Shown: positions 1 through 8,820, counted from the stretch's first letter. The stretch: DNA of 64,000 nucleotides from JADKAV01 sp963818505 (GCA_963818505.1 CAWFSJ010000006.1:1-64000); one strand, 5' to 3'. Translations and numbers: made by a program. Notes: generated by a model not told the origin, from the sequence alone.

Positions 1-265
1 AGTGGGTCTGATCGTCGCGAACGCCTTCGGGTGGGGCTGGCCGGGCTTGCAGCATCTGGCCGTTGCGCGCCGGTTCCCCAGCGCCACCGCGGCCGCCAGC
101 GGGGTTGCTCAGACGGGGGTCGCTGTGGGGCTGCTGATAGGACCGCTGACGCTGGGTCTGTTGGCCAACCGCGACTGGTCGGTCATGTGGCTCACAGCCG
201 GGGTGTCCGCATTGATCGGGGCGGTCATCGTGCGCATCGCGGCCGCTCGCATCCCTCGTCGGTGA
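1..265 (+). CDS. MFS transporter, C-terminal fragment (cut by window edge)
   Basis: About 87 codons are visible, reading in from the left edge in the frame that starts at base 2, with a TGA stop at 263-265. The fragment holds two hydrophobic helices joined by a short loop with GPLTLG and an RIAAARIPRR basic tail. The pattern of small residues (TAAASGVAQTGVAVGLLIGP) is typical of the last helices of major facilitator superfamily transporters, as in the CynX/NimT-type branch. The true start lies outside the window, so the GTG at base 2 should not be taken as the start. Substrate cannot be inferred. Hairpins follow about 60 and 130 bases downstream. Confidence 0.6.
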   Translation, partial: VGLIVANAFGWGWPGLQHLAVARRFPSATAAASGVAQTGVAVGLLIGPLTLGLLANRDWSVMWLTAGVSALIGAVIVRIAAARIPRR

Positions 266-324
266 CAACGCCGCGCCCGGCGATTGTCGCGTTGTTGACG
301 GCTCCCATTCCCCAATGTCGCGTC

Positions 325-355
325 GTTGCTGGTTTCCAGCCCGCCAACCAGCAAC
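325..355 (+). terminator. Hairpin downstream of the MFS fragment
   Basis: A perfect 10-bp stem (GTTGCTGGTT at 325-334, AACCAGCAAC at 346-355) encloses an 11-nt loop. It lies 60 bases after the MFS stop. There is no clear T-run, so it may be a weak terminator or an RNA-stabilising stem. Confidence 0.35.
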
Positions 356-396
356 AAGACCACAACCGCGGTCCTGACACCGCAACAACGCCACAA

Positions 397-430
397 GCGG
401 GGCCGGTTCATGCGGTTGAACCGGCCCCGC
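397..430. terminator. GC-rich 14-bp hairpin between convergent genes
   Basis: A perfect 14-bp inverted repeat (GCGGGGCCGGTTCA at 397-410, its complement at 417-430) has a 6-nt loop. It lies between the convergent MFS fragment and pckG and could stop transcription from either side. Confidence 0.55.
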
Positions 431-455
431 CCAACAGGGGCGGACATCAGCAGAG

Positions 456-501
456 CCGCAGAAGGGGCGCCCGAGCCGATGCCCGGGCGCCCCTTCTGCG
501 G
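456..501 (-). terminator. pckG terminator
   Basis: A perfect 18-bp stem (456-473 with 484-501) with a 10-nt loop begins 10 bases past the pckG stop codon on the minus strand. Its strength and placement make it the likely pckG terminator. As often in high-GC actinobacteria, a strong T-tract is lacking. Confidence 0.7.
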
Positions 502-510
502 TGGTTCAGG

Positions 511-2343
511 CTAGACCTGTGCCGCCTCGAGCCGCTGACGCAGGGCCGTCAGTTCGTCGCGAAGAGCCTGAGGAACCCTGTCGCCGAACTTGTCGAAGTA
601 CTCCTCAGTGAGGTCGCACTCGGCCAGCCAGCTCTGCGGGTCCACTGCGAACAGCTCGGTCAGCTGCTCATCCGACATGCCCAGACCGTCGACGTACAGG
701 TCGCCGTCCTTGGGCTTGGCGCCGATCGCGGTCGTCTCAGCGTCGGTGCGGCCCTCGACCCGCTCGACGATCCAAGCCAGCACGCGTGAGTTCTCGCCGA
801 ATCCGGGCCAGATGAACTTGCCGTTCTCATCCTTGCGGAACCAGTTCACCTGGTAGATCTTCGGCAGCTTCTCCGGGTCGGCGGTCGCGCCGATCTTGAG
901 CCAGTGGCCCCAGTAGTCAGCCATGTTGTACCCGCAGAACGGGAGCATGGCGAAGGGGTCGCGGCGCAGCTGCCCCATCCCGCCGACCGCAGCCGCGGTC
1001 ATCTCCGAGGAGACCGTCGCGCCGATGAACACTCCGTGTGCCCAGTCGCGCGCCTCGTTGACCAGCGGCACGTTGGTGGCGCGGCGGCCACCGAACAGGA
1101 TCGCCGAGATCGGCACACCCGCCGGGTCCTCCCAGTTGGGAGCGATCGACGGGCACTGCGATGCCGGGGCTGTGAAACGCGCGTTCGGGTGGCTGCTCGG
1201 CTCGTCGGAGTCCGGAGTCCAGTCGCGGCCCTTCCAGTCGATCAGGTGCGCCGGAGCCTCGTCGGTCAAGCCCTCCCACCAGATGTCACCGTCGTCGGTC
1301 AGGGCAACGTTGGTGTAGATGCTGTTCGCGTACAGCGTCTTCACCGCGTTGGCGTTCGTCTTCAGCCCGGTGCCCGGCGCGACGCCGAAGAAGCCGGCCT
1401 CGGGGTTGATGGCGTACAACCGTCCGTCTTCGCCGAAGCGCATCCAGGCGATGTCGTCACCCACGGTCTCGACCTTCCAACCCGGAACGGTCGGCTCGAG
1501 CATCGCCAGGTTCGTCTTGCCACACGCGCTCGGGAAGGCTGCGGTGATGTACTTGACGTCGCCGTCGGGGGCGGTGAGCTTCAGGATCAGCATGTGCTCG
1601 GCCATCCAGCCCTCGTCGCGCGCCATGGCCGACGCGATCCGCAGGGCGAAGCACTTCTTGCCCAGCAGGGCGTTTCCGCCGTAGCCGGATCCGTACGACC
1701 AGATTTCACGGGTCTCGGGGAAGTGCACGATGTACTTGGTGTCGTTGCACGGCCAGGCGACGTCCTCGCGGGCGTTGCCATCGGCGTCGATCAAGGGGTA
1801 TCCGACGGAGTGCAGAGCGGGGACGAAGTCGCCGTCCTCCCCGATCAGGTCGAGCGCTGCTTGGCCCATGCGCGTCATGATCCGCATATTGGCCACCACA
1901 TACGGGGAGTCGGTCAGTTCGACACCGAGCTGCGAGATGCGCGAACCGAGAGGACCCATCGAGAACGGGATGACGTACATCGTGCGCCCACGCATGCAGC
2001 CTGCGAAGAGCTCATTGAGCGTGGCGCGCATCTCGGCAGGTTCCTGCCAGTTGTTCGTGGGGCCTGCGTCCTGCTCGCGAAGCGAACAGATGAACGTGCG
2101 GTCCTCCACACGGGCGACGTCGGAGGGATCCGAGCGGGCCAGGAAGGAGTTGGGCCGCAGCTCGGGGTTGAGCCTGGTGAACGTGCCGCTGTCCACGAGG
2201 GCCTGGGTCATCCGCTCCCACTCGGCCTCGGAACCGTCACACCATTCGACACGGTCGGGCTGGGTCAAGTTCGCGACCTCCTCGACCCACTCGAGCAGCT
2301 TCTTGTTCTTGGTGGGCGGGTTTTCCAAACCAGCGATGGTCAT
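511..2343 (-). CDS. pckG: Phosphoenolpyruvate carboxykinase (GTP)
   Basis: This cytosolic enzyme converts oxaloacetate and GTP to PEP, GDP and CO2 at the junction of the TCA cycle and gluconeogenesis. The 610-residue length is normal for the GTP-dependent family. The nucleotide-binding signature FPSACGKTNLAML is at residues 270-282 and contains the reactive cysteine (C274) typical of GTP-type enzymes. The N-terminal CDGS motif and the WFRKDENGKFIWPGFGENSRVL region near the C-terminus are also present. The ATG start has a GGAG eight bases upstream. It is monocistronic: a divergent gene starts at 2563 and a strong hairpin follows the stop. Confidence 0.97.
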   Translation of the reverse strand: MTIAGLENPPTKNKKLLEWVEEVANLTQPDRVEWCDGSEAEWERMTQALVDSGTFTRLNPELRPNSFLARSDPSDVARVEDRTFICSLREQDAGPTNNWQEPAEMRATLNELFAGCMRGRTMYVIPFSMGPLGSRISQLGVELTDSPYVVANMRIMTRMGQAALDLIGEDGDFVPALHSVGYPLIDADGNAREDVAWPCNDTKYIVHFPETREIWSYGSGYGGNALLGKKCFALRIASAMARDEGWMAEHMLILKLTAPDGDVKYITAAFPSACGKTNLAMLEPTVPGWKVETVGDDIAWMRFGEDGRLYAINPEAGFFGVAPGTGLKTNANAVKTLYANSIYTNVALTDDGDIWWEGLTDEAPAHLIDWKGRDWTPDSDEPSSHPNARFTAPASQCPSIAPNWEDPAGVPISAILFGGRRATNVPLVNEARDWAHGVFIGATVSSEMTAAAVGGMGQLRRDPFAMLPFCGYNMADYWGHWLKIGATADPEKLPKIYQVNWFRKDENGKFIWPGFGENSRVLAWIVERVEGRTDAETTAIGAKPKDGDLYVDGLGMSDEQLTELFAVDPQSWLAECDLTEEYFDKFGDRVPQALRDELTALRQRLEAAQV

Positions 2344-2562
2344 CAGTGCACTCCGTCTCCGCGCGGTACGGGACTAAGGCGCGGATCGGGCGCCGAAGGC
2401 TGCGCGAGGCCTGCCAATAACAATGCCATGCCGCCCGGTCGCACGCACCCTTGGGGTCGCCGGTGTAACGCGGTGTTCACCCACCATCGGGCAGTGCTCC
2501 GTTGGCGTGGCGAATCGCGCATCTGTAAGGTCTGACGCGCTGTGTGCCGAAGGAGGGGTGTG

Positions 2563-3492
2563 ATGAAGTCAGCTATCGCTGCAGGCCTGCTGTGCCTGGC
2601 TGCCGCGCCCGTTCTGGCCACCCTGCCCAGCGCCGGTGAACCCACCTCATCACCGGTTCCCAAGTCCAGCCCCGGCGGTCTGGGGCAGTACGCCGAACCG
2701 GCCGGCGAGGTCGAAGGTTTCGCCGCCTACGTCCCACAGACCAGTTGCGACCCCAAATGGCGCAAAGGCATCCGTCAATTCCGCGATCTCGTGATGAAGA
2801 CCTACCCGCAGACGCAGGACTGGGGATCAGAACGTGACTGCACTGACGACGGGATCAGTGAGCACCTCGATGGCCGGGCTTGGGACTGGCACGCCGACGT
2901 CAAGGATCCCAAGGCCTTCGCCGCCGCGACCGACCTGTTGAACTGGCTCATGGCCAAGGGCCCGGACGGCCAGCAGGCCTACTGGGCCCGCCGGCTCGGG
3001 ATCATGTACATCGGCTACAACAAGCGGATCTGGGGTTCGTACCGCGCATCCGAGGGCTGGCGCAGGCTGTCCAACTCCAACCCGCACACCGACCATGTCC
3101 ACTTCTCGTTCTCCTGGGCTGGCGCCTTCGGCAAGACCAGTTTCTGGGACGGCACACCGGCACGGGAGGACTACGGACCTTGCAGGCCGTACCAGGGCGA
3201 GCCCGCACCGTTGCATCGTCGTTCGGACCCGACGAACCGTCCTTGCGGCTCCCCGCCCCCGCTGACCCGCACCGCCGGCAAGACCGGAACACTTCTGTGG
3301 CGGGGCAGTGAGTCCGCCGAGGTCCTGGCCGTGCAGAAGGCCCTTGACGTCGCAGCGCCCAACAGTTACTTCGGCCCGTTGACCATGCGTGCGGTGGCCG
3401 ACTACCAACGCCGACGGTCACTGCCGGTCACCGGAGCCGTCGACACCCTGACCCGCGCCGCCCTGGTGGCCGACGGCACCCTCAAGCGCTAG
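2563..3492 (+). CDS. Secreted VanY/M15-like peptidoglycan protein with a peptidoglycan-binding domain
   Basis: The start is ATG 2563, preceded by a good AAGGAGG at 2550-2556; an upstream in-frame start lacks this. Residues 1-20 form a signal peptide ending near VLA-T. The central domain carries SEHLDGRAWDW (H101, D108) and HTDHVHFS (H175, H178, H180), which match the SxHxxGxAxD and HxxH-type zinc ligands of M15/VanY D,D-peptidase folds. The last 65 residues (LWRGSESAEVLAVQKAL to the end) are a PG_binding_1 repeat. It probably acts on or binds cell-wall peptidoglycan outside the membrane. The enzymatic role is inferred from the motif; some relatives are described only as putative. Its 3' end overlaps the convergent gene at 3418 by 75 bp. 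Confidence 0.75.
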   Translation: MKSAIAAGLLCLAAAPVLATLPSAGEPTSSPVPKSSPGGLGQYAEPAGEVEGFAAYVPQTSCDPKWRKGIRQFRDLVMKTYPQTQDWGSERDCTDDGISEHLDGRAWDWHADVKDPKAFAAATDLLNWLMAKGPDGQQAYWARRLGIMYIGYNKRIWGSYRASEGWRRLSNSNPHTDHVHFSFSWAGAFGKTSFWDGTPAREDYGPCRPYQGEPAPLHRRSDPTNRPCGSPPPLTRTAGKTGTLLWRGSESAEVLAVQKALDVAAPNSYFGPLTMRAVADYQRRRSLPVTGAVDTLTRAALVADGTLKR

Positions 3493-4320
3493 ACACCAGT
3501 GCCCCGCGGGGATCGGTTGTTCACCGCGCCAAGTGCGACTTCCCCCGTCCAGCGGCCAGCCCGGGCCCCAATACCCGCAACAAGCGGCGGCCTTGGTGGG
3601 CCTGGTCACTGAACCCGGTCGCCTGACCGGTAGGCCACAGCTGCAGGTCCCCTCGAGCCAGCGCGAGACCTCCACTTCACGGCATGCCCCGCAGGCTGGG
3701 CACATGATTCGGATGCCGTCGGAGATGGTCCGGGTGGCGGCGATCGACTCCCGCCACGCGCAGGTCCCGCTCAGCAAGGCATGTACGAGGGTGCGCATCG
3801 GAACTCCTCGTCCGCACACTCGGGTGACCGGGTCGCCGGTCCACTGCGTGACGGCGAAGAGGGGCAATTGCTTGGCCACCTCGTATCCGGCAGGAACTTG
3901 GCGTACGAACCAGACGCAGCGGATACCAGCGTTCGCGTACACATTCTGGCGTCGCTGGTATTCGCGCAGGGTCTGCCGCGATCTTTGAACCTCCAAGGCC
4001 ACTGTGGTCTGGCCCTTGCGCGCGAGGACGTCAGCGATGAAGCCCTCCCCCGGCACCTCGGCTGCCGACTCCCAGCCCGCAACTGCTGCGGCCTGAAGCG
4101 CGACCGCCTTCCCGTGTAAGTGCTCGGCCGACTCGGGCCTGTGGGCTGAGCACTGGCTCTCGTGAACGAAGTGCTGGGTGCCCAAGGGCGACACCCGCGG
4201 GAAGCCCTTGTGCCCGCACGGGGTCAGGCGGATGTCGTGTCCGCGCAGCCCTGCCCAAGTGCTCGCATCGAGCAGGGGGGCGCACACGAGTTCTCCGTCG
4301 ACATCGGCGCTGAGAGGCAT
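3418..4320 (-). CDS. CoiA-like competence nuclease-fold protein
   Basis: This 300-residue protein resembles the CoiA family, named for a competence gene of Gram-positive bacteria. An N-terminal HFVHE segment (residues 50-54) and EHLHGKA (66-72) are followed by FIADVLARKGQTTVALEVQRS, a PD-(D/E)xK-like core with D97, E110 and Q112, and a basic helix (QTLREYQRRQNVYANAGIRCVWFVR). A Cys cluster at roughly 205-230 (CPACG, CSCG) may bind zinc. No other competence gene lies nearby, although comF is found at 61.2 kb. No convincing ribosome site precedes the ATG, so the start is uncertain. The C-terminal 25 codons overlap the opposite gene, and this tail is low in conserved features. Confidence 0.65.
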   Translation of the reverse strand: MPLSADVDGELVCAPLLDASTWAGLRGHDIRLTPCGHKGFPRVSPLGTQHFVHESQCSAHRPESAEHLHGKAVALQAAAVAGWESAAEVPGEGFIADVLARKGQTTVALEVQRSRQTLREYQRRQNVYANAGIRCVWFVRQVPAGYEVAKQLPLFAVTQWTGDPVTRVCGRGVPMRTLVHALLSGTCAWRESIAATRTISDGIRIMCPACGACREVEVSRWLEGTCSCGLPVRRPGSVTRPTKAAACCGYWGPGWPLDGGSRTWRGEQPIPAGHWCLALEGAVGHQGGAGQGVDGSGDRQ

Positions 4321-4377
4321 ACATCAGGACTACGGCACCCGGCGTTGGGACGGAAGTGGCCCAACCGAATCTGTGGA

Positions 4378-4914
4378 TTACTTGTAGTAGGGCGGGGCCC
4401 AACCCAGGTAAGGCCCCCACTCGTTCATCTTGCGCCACGCGATCTCCTTGACGGAGCCGTCCGGCATGTTGGTCACGGCCTTGTCATCACCCACGTAGGT
4501 GGCGATGTGCCCGGACGAGTGACCTGGGTCCCAGAACATCTGCGCACCGATGGGGGGTTCCGGATCCTTCAGGTGGGCGATGTCGGCTTCTTTGGCCCGG
4601 TGCCATTGGGCGAACGCGTTGGACAGTCGGGGGCCCTTGGGCATGTAGGCGTCGTCGGCCAGTTTCAGGCACTGACCCCAGTAGCCGGTGGCGTTGGCCT
4701 CAGCGAGTTCGCGCAGGTATTTGACCGCCTGGTGGGGCGTTCGGGTGGTCCCGGTGGGGCGCATGACCTCGCTGCGCGAGACCGGCCACTCCCGGGCATC
4801 GGCCGACCATGCGGCTTCTGCTTCACTGCCCATGCCGACGTGCGCCTTGGCCACCGCGGGGCTGGCAGCGAACACCGTGGCGACAATGATCCCCCCGCAC
4901 AAAATGCGGTTCAT
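4378..4914 (-). CDS. Secreted Cys-His (NlpC/P60- or CHAP-like) paralogue A
   Basis: This is one of three related secreted proteins in the window. Residues 1-23 (MNRILCGGIIVATVFAASPAVAKA) are a signal peptide. The shared core is GQCLKLADDAY, then a WHRAK helix, PPIGAQMFW, SGHIATYVGDDKAVTNMP, and a closing WGPYLGWAPPYYK. The lone conserved Cys ahead of a helix and the His in GHIATYVG are placed as the catalytic Cys and His of NlpC/P60 or CHAP peptidases, suggesting cell-wall hydrolysis or a related amidase/transferase. That role is inference; I know no characterised member with this exact C-terminal motif. Only a weak AGAGA site precedes the ATG. The 171-bp spacer upstream of it to the MFS start side holds no gene. 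Confidence 0.75.
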   Translation of the reverse strand: MNRILCGGIIVATVFAASPAVAKAHVGMGSEAEAAWSADAREWPVSRSEVMRPTGTTRTPHQAVKYLRELAEANATGYWGQCLKLADDAYMPKGPRLSNAFAQWHRAKEADIAHLKDPEPPIGAQMFWDPGHSSGHIATYVGDDKAVTNMPDGSVKEIAWRKMNEWGPYLGWAPPYYK

Positions 4915-4970
4915 GATCTCTAGTCAGTCATGATCCGCAACGTTGCGTTGTGGAATGTTGGTGATCTTGG

Positions 4971-6176
4971 TCACAACTTCTGGGGTACAGATCGGGCATC
5001 CCGGACAAGTAGTAACGAAGCGCCCAGTGCCGCCAGCGCGATGATCCCGAAACCGGCCCCGAAACCGAATCCCGAGGCAACCGCACCGACCACCAGGGTG
5101 GTCACCGCTCCCCCGGCTTGAAGGGCCAGACTCTCCACAGACATCATGGTCGCTCGCACCTGCGAATCCACTCGTGCGTGCAACAGTCCTGCCATCACCG
5201 GACCCTGGAGCCCGATTCCCAGATAGACCAGAAGGAACCCACCGGAGGCGACCACCACAGAGGGGACCGAGATGATCAGGACGGCGGCGGCGATCAGCAG
5301 GAAGGTAAGGGTTGCCAGCCGAACTCGTGGTCCAGGGATGCGGGTACTGAGCGCGGCGCCGGCTGCCGCCACCGCGAAGGCCGACGCTGTGAGAACGCCG
5401 TAGATCCCGGACACCGCCGTCGGGTCGGAGACCAACGCGTTGAACCGGTTGGGGCTCAGGAGTTCGACTCCGCTCAGGATCACGCCAAGTGCTGCAGCCA
5501 CGAGCATCACCCGCCGGACCTCTGGGCGGGTGATGGCGGATCGGGCGGCTGCCAGGACCGTGCCCGCCAGTCCAGAGTCGGTCCGGACAGCCGTCTCATG
5601 GCGCAGCAACACCGCAGCTGCAACCACGAACACCAAGGTCACCGCCGAAGCGCAGAAGAACGGAATCGACAGGGCGATGACACCCTGCCCTTCGGCTGGC
5701 AACGCAGTCGCTAGGCGCGGGAGGAATCCGCCGATGATGCTGCCAAGCCCTAACGCGAGGGACTCCGCTACCTGCCCGCGGGCCAGCCCCGATTCGACCC
5801 CCGGATCGGCGCCTTCGGCGAAACTGTCGACGAACCACGCCTCGAGCGGACCCGACGACAATGCGCGGGCCGCCCCCATGGCGGCGACCGCCGCGAGGAT
5901 CGCGCCCATCTGCCCGGACAGACCCAATGTCAGCAGGGCCACGGCATTGACCAGCCCGGAGATGATGATCACACGTCGTCGACCCCAGGTGTCAGCCAGA
6001 CCACCGGTCGGCAACTCCAGGCTCAATGTGACGACCCCGTACAGCGCCATTACCTGACCCACCCGGTCGATCGGCAGTCCACGCGCGCCGAACATAAGGA
6101 TCAGCACCGGGACGACCAAACCGACCGGGAACCAACGCAAGGCGCTGAGCACCGTCAGGCGGGTCGCCGGTTTCAT
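4971..6176 (-). CDS. MFS transporter, probable drug or metabolite efflux
   Basis: A roughly 400-residue integral membrane protein with about 12 hydrophobic helices. The MFS loop 2-3 signature appears as GGLADTWGRRRVIIISG near residues 62-78. The overall look matches small-molecule efflux carriers of actinobacteria. ATG 6176 (MKPATRL) is preferred because a purine-rich GGCGGTGG precedes it, although TTG 6188 is also in frame. The gene lies between paralogue A and the 68-bp inverted-repeat element at 6222-6289, which sits just ahead of its start. No regulator is adjacent, so the substrate is unknown. Confidence 0.85.
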   Translation of the reverse strand: MKPATRLTVLSALRWFPVGLVVPVLILMFGARGLPIDRVGQVMALYGVVTLSLELPTGGLADTWGRRRVIIISGLVNAVALLTLGLSGQMGAILAAVAAMGAARALSSGPLEAWFVDSFAEGADPGVESGLARGQVAESLALGLGSIIGGFLPRLATALPAEGQGVIALSIPFFCASAVTLVFVVAAAVLLRHETAVRTDSGLAGTVLAAARSAITRPEVRRVMLVAAALGVILSGVELLSPNRFNALVSDPTAVSGIYGVLTASAFAVAAAGAALSTRIPGPRVRLATLTFLLIAAAVLIISVPSVVVASGGFLLVYLGIGLQGPVMAGLLHARVDSQVRATMMSVESLALQAGGAVTTLVVGAVASGFGFGAGFGIIALAALGASLLLVRDARSVPQKL

Positions 6177-6221
6177 GGCCACCGCCAAACGCTATTCCAT
6201 CGCGGGGCCGGCAAGCCGTTG

Positions 6222-6289
6222 GTTAGAGGTTGTGCTGTTGGTTAGCGAAACAACGCGTGGATTCGCTAACCAACAGCACAACCTCTAAC
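6222..6289. repeat. 68-bp hairpin element, copy 1
   Basis: Two perfect 28-nt arms (6222-6249 and 6262-6289) flank a 12-nt loop, ACAACGCGTGGA. The left arm begins GTTAGAGGTTGTGC and ends GGTTAGCGAA. A near-identical copy is at 19042-19109. It lies 25 bases downstream of the sulP stop, where a terminator is expected, and upstream of the MFS start. Exact repetition at a second locus suggests a dispersed repeat (REP/MITE-like) serving as a terminator. Confidence 0.85.
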
Positions 6290-6314
6290 GCGGGCCGCCG
6301 GGGCCACAAACCCG

Positions 6315-7988
6315 CTAAGCCCGCGACGCCCGGTAGGCCTCGACCAACGTCGGCAGCGTCGGGTAGACGTGCTCGCCGCCAATCAGGTCCAGGGTGCCCG
6401 CGCTCTGCAACTCCTCAACCAATTCGCTCTTGGCGCGGACCAGGACGAAGCGCACACCGGCGATCCGCAGCTCCTCGGCCAGCGCTTCAACCGCGTCCAC
6501 ACCAGTCGAGTCGATCTCGATGATCGCTTCGCACTGCAGCGCGAACCACTGCAGGGCGGGCATACGCTCGCCGATCATCTCGCGGGCCTTGGTCAGGAAG
6601 TGGTCGGCATTGGCGAAGAACAGCGGCGAGTCGTAACGGAAGATCAACAGGCCTGGTTCCTCGGCGGCGTTGTCGAAGTCACCGATGTCATGCATGCCGG
6701 CAAGACCAGGCACAAACCCCAGTGCGGCGAAGTGCGGGCGGGCGACTTCGACGAGAAGCAGCAGGACCGACAGCGCCACTGCGATCAGCACGCCGTAAAG
6801 AACTCCGAACACCAGCACACCGGCAGTGGTGGTCATCGCTACCCAGAACTCCGAACGACGGAACCGCCAGAGGCGTTTGAAGTCGTTCACGTCGATGAGC
6901 AGGATCGCCGCGTAGACGACTAGCGCGCCGAGTGCTGCCTGCGGCACCACCTCAAGGATCGGTCCGGCGACCAGGAGCACGATCGCCAGGAACAGCGCCG
7001 CGGCCATCGAGTAGCCCTGCGAGGTGGCCCCCGATGCCCGGGCGACCGCCGAGCGGCTGCCACTGGTCGACACGGGCATCCCCTGGAAGAGCCCCGAGGC
7101 GATGTTGGCGAAGGAAAGCGCCCGCAGTTCGGTAGCGGGTTTGAGCGGCGGATCATCGAGGCGATGGAAGGACCTGCCGGTCAAAGTCGAGTCTGCATAT
7201 GCCACGAGCAACACACCCAATGCCGCCAGCGCAAGCTCGGGTAACGCCTCGGCGGGCAGCGTAGGGATCATCGGGGCAGGCAGCCCGGCCGGGATCTCGC
7301 CGAGGAGTTCCACCGTGTTGCCGGTGGTGTTGAGCAGCCAGGCAACAGCCACCCCGAGGAACAACGAGATCAATGGCGCGAAAGCTCGCCACCGTGTGCG
7401 ACTGGCCACCACCAGACTCACGAGTACACAGCCTGCCGTGACCATGGCCGCCCATTGTGGGTTGGCGTCCAGCAGTAACCAGGCGTGCTCGAAGACCGTG
7501 TCCGAGTCTGGCGTCGAGGCCCCCAGCACGCGGTCGATCTGACTGTTGATCATCAGCACAGCGATACCGGCCATGTACCCCACCAGGATCGGCCGCGACA
7601 GCAGGTCCGCGATGAATGACAGCCGCAGAATGCCGGCCAGAAGCCCGGCGAGCCCCACCGCGAGCGCCAAGGCGGCGGCGGCGGTGGCGGGGGTGGCCTG
7701 TCCGGCAGCGACCAGCGGCACGATCAGCGCCGAGGCCATCACCGCGACGCTGGACTCGGGGCCGAAGCTGAGCCACCGCGAGGTCCCGAGCAGTGCATAC
7801 ACGGGAAGGGCGATCAGCGCCCCCCATAGCCCGGTCACAGGTGAGAGTCCGGCGATGATCGCGTAAGCCATGACCTGTGGGACCAGATAGGCCGTAACGG
7901 TCAACCCGGCGATGAGGTTGTGCCGACCAAATGGCTGCAGGTGGTCACCCAGACCGGGTAACCACCTGCTCAAGAGCGAGCCATTCAC
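6315..7988 (-). CDS. SulP-family anion transporter with STAS domain
   Basis: This 557-residue membrane protein matches the SulP (SLC26-like) family. It has an N-terminal GRHNLIAGLTVTAYLVPQVMAYAIIAGLSPVTGL stretch, about 10-14 transmembrane helices to about residue 425, and a C-terminal cytosolic STAS domain from about 440. The STAS part includes FRYDSPLFFANADHF and EIDSTGVDAVEAL. The family moves sulfate, bicarbonate or other anions, often with Na+ or H+; substrate cannot be set by inspection. The GTG start (7988) follows the stop of paralogue B by 42 bp on the same strand, so the two may be co-transcribed. The hairpin element lies just past the stop. Confidence 0.92.
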   Translation of the reverse strand: MNGSLLSRWLPGLGDHLQPFGRHNLIAGLTVTAYLVPQVMAYAIIAGLSPVTGLWGALIALPVYALLGTSRWLSFGPESSVAVMASALIVPLVAAGQATPATAAAALALAVGLAGLLAGILRLSFIADLLSRPILVGYMAGIAVLMINSQIDRVLGASTPDSDTVFEHAWLLLDANPQWAAMVTAGCVLVSLVVASRTRWRAFAPLISLFLGVAVAWLLNTTGNTVELLGEIPAGLPAPMIPTLPAEALPELALAALGVLLVAYADSTLTGRSFHRLDDPPLKPATELRALSFANIASGLFQGMPVSTSGSRSAVARASGATSQGYSMAAALFLAIVLLVAGPILEVVPQAALGALVVYAAILLIDVNDFKRLWRFRRSEFWVAMTTTAGVLVFGVLYGVLIAVALSVLLLLVEVARPHFAALGFVPGLAGMHDIGDFDNAAEEPGLLIFRYDSPLFFANADHFLTKAREMIGERMPALQWFALQCEAIIEIDSTGVDAVEALAEELRIAGVRFVLVRAKSELVEELQSAGTLDLIGGEHVYPTLPTLVEAYRASRA

Positions 7989-8030
7989 GTCCCAATATTG
8001 CCCGAAACGCCCCTGGCCTCGTCCGCTGAA

Positions 8031-8654
8031 CTACGAGCCGTAGTACGGGTTGGCCCAGCCGAGGTACGGGCCCCACTCGTTGAGTTTGTGCCAGTCGACG
8101 ATCTCGACGCTGCCGCCGGGCATGTTGGTGACGACCTTGCCATCGCCCACGTACGTGGCGATGTGACCGGCCGGGTGGGAGGTCTGCCAGAACATCTGGG
8201 CCCCGACAGGGATGTCGCGGCTGTCCGGGTGACCCACACCAGCGGCCTTCGCGCGGTTCCACTGGGCCAGGGCAGTGGTCGTCCGGTTGGAGCCACCGTA
8301 GGCGTCGTCGGCGAGTTTGAGGCACAGGTCGGGGTAGCCGCCCATACCTTGATTCGCCCAGGCCTTGAGGATGCTCACGGCCTCCTTGGCAGTGTTGGCA
8401 GTGCCGTACGTGCGAAGCCCGGCACTGCGGGCTGCGCGCTTCTGTTCACGGATGGTGTCCTTCTTCGCCCAACTGGCCGCTTGCTGGAAGTCGGTGCCTG
8501 CGCCGAGCTGCAGGGTCGGGGCGCTCGCGGCGCTGACCGACGAGATGTTGCTGGCCCGAAGAGCGGGTGTCTGCGGGGTCATCGCGGCCACAGACGTGGC
8601 GAAGAGCGGCAGGGTGAGGGCGCTTGCCACCATTGAGACGGTGCTGCGCTGCAT
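8031..8654 (-). CDS. Secreted Cys-His (NlpC/P60- or CHAP-like) paralogue B
   Basis: The start at ATG 8654 is chosen because it has an AGGAG nine bases upstream and opens a signal peptide (MQRSTVSMVASALTLPLFATSVAA); a longer reading frame from 8702 lacks both. After a spacer of about 100 residues comes the family core: DLCLKLADDAY, QWNRAK, IPVGAQMFW, AGHIATYVGDGKVVTNMPGG and the ending WGPYLGWANPYYGS. The conserved Cys and His suggest an exported cysteine peptidase or amidase acting on the cell wall (inference). It is upstream of sulP and downstream of paralogue C, with a terminator-like hairpin between B and C, so each may have its own promoter. Confidence 0.78.
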   Translation of the reverse strand: MQRSTVSMVASALTLPLFATSVAAMTPQTPALRASNISSVSAASAPTLQLGAGTDFQQAASWAKKDTIREQKRAARSAGLRTYGTANTAKEAVSILKAWANQGMGGYPDLCLKLADDAYGGSNRTTTALAQWNRAKAAGVGHPDSRDIPVGAQMFWQTSHPAGHIATYVGDGKVVTNMPGGSVEIVDWHKLNEWGPYLGWANPYYGS

Positions 8655-8771
8655 CGGATTCAACTCCTGAACATGTTGACGAAAACCTTGCACCCACGTC
8701 ATGCCCGAGGTCGGCGGCGAGTATGCGTGAACAAACTCACGCGATCTGTGTGGCCCACGTCACCGGACACG

Positions 8772-8810
8772 TCGATGGCCCGGCACCACTCACGGGCGCC
8801 GGGCCATCGA
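8772..8810 (-). terminator. Terminator after paralogue C
   Basis: A perfect 13-bp stem (TCGATGGCCCGGC at 8772-8784, complement at 8798-8810) with a 13-nt loop starts about 11 bases past the stop of the gene at 8821-9399. Confidence 0.6.
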
Positions 8811-8820
8811 TGGACAGGAT

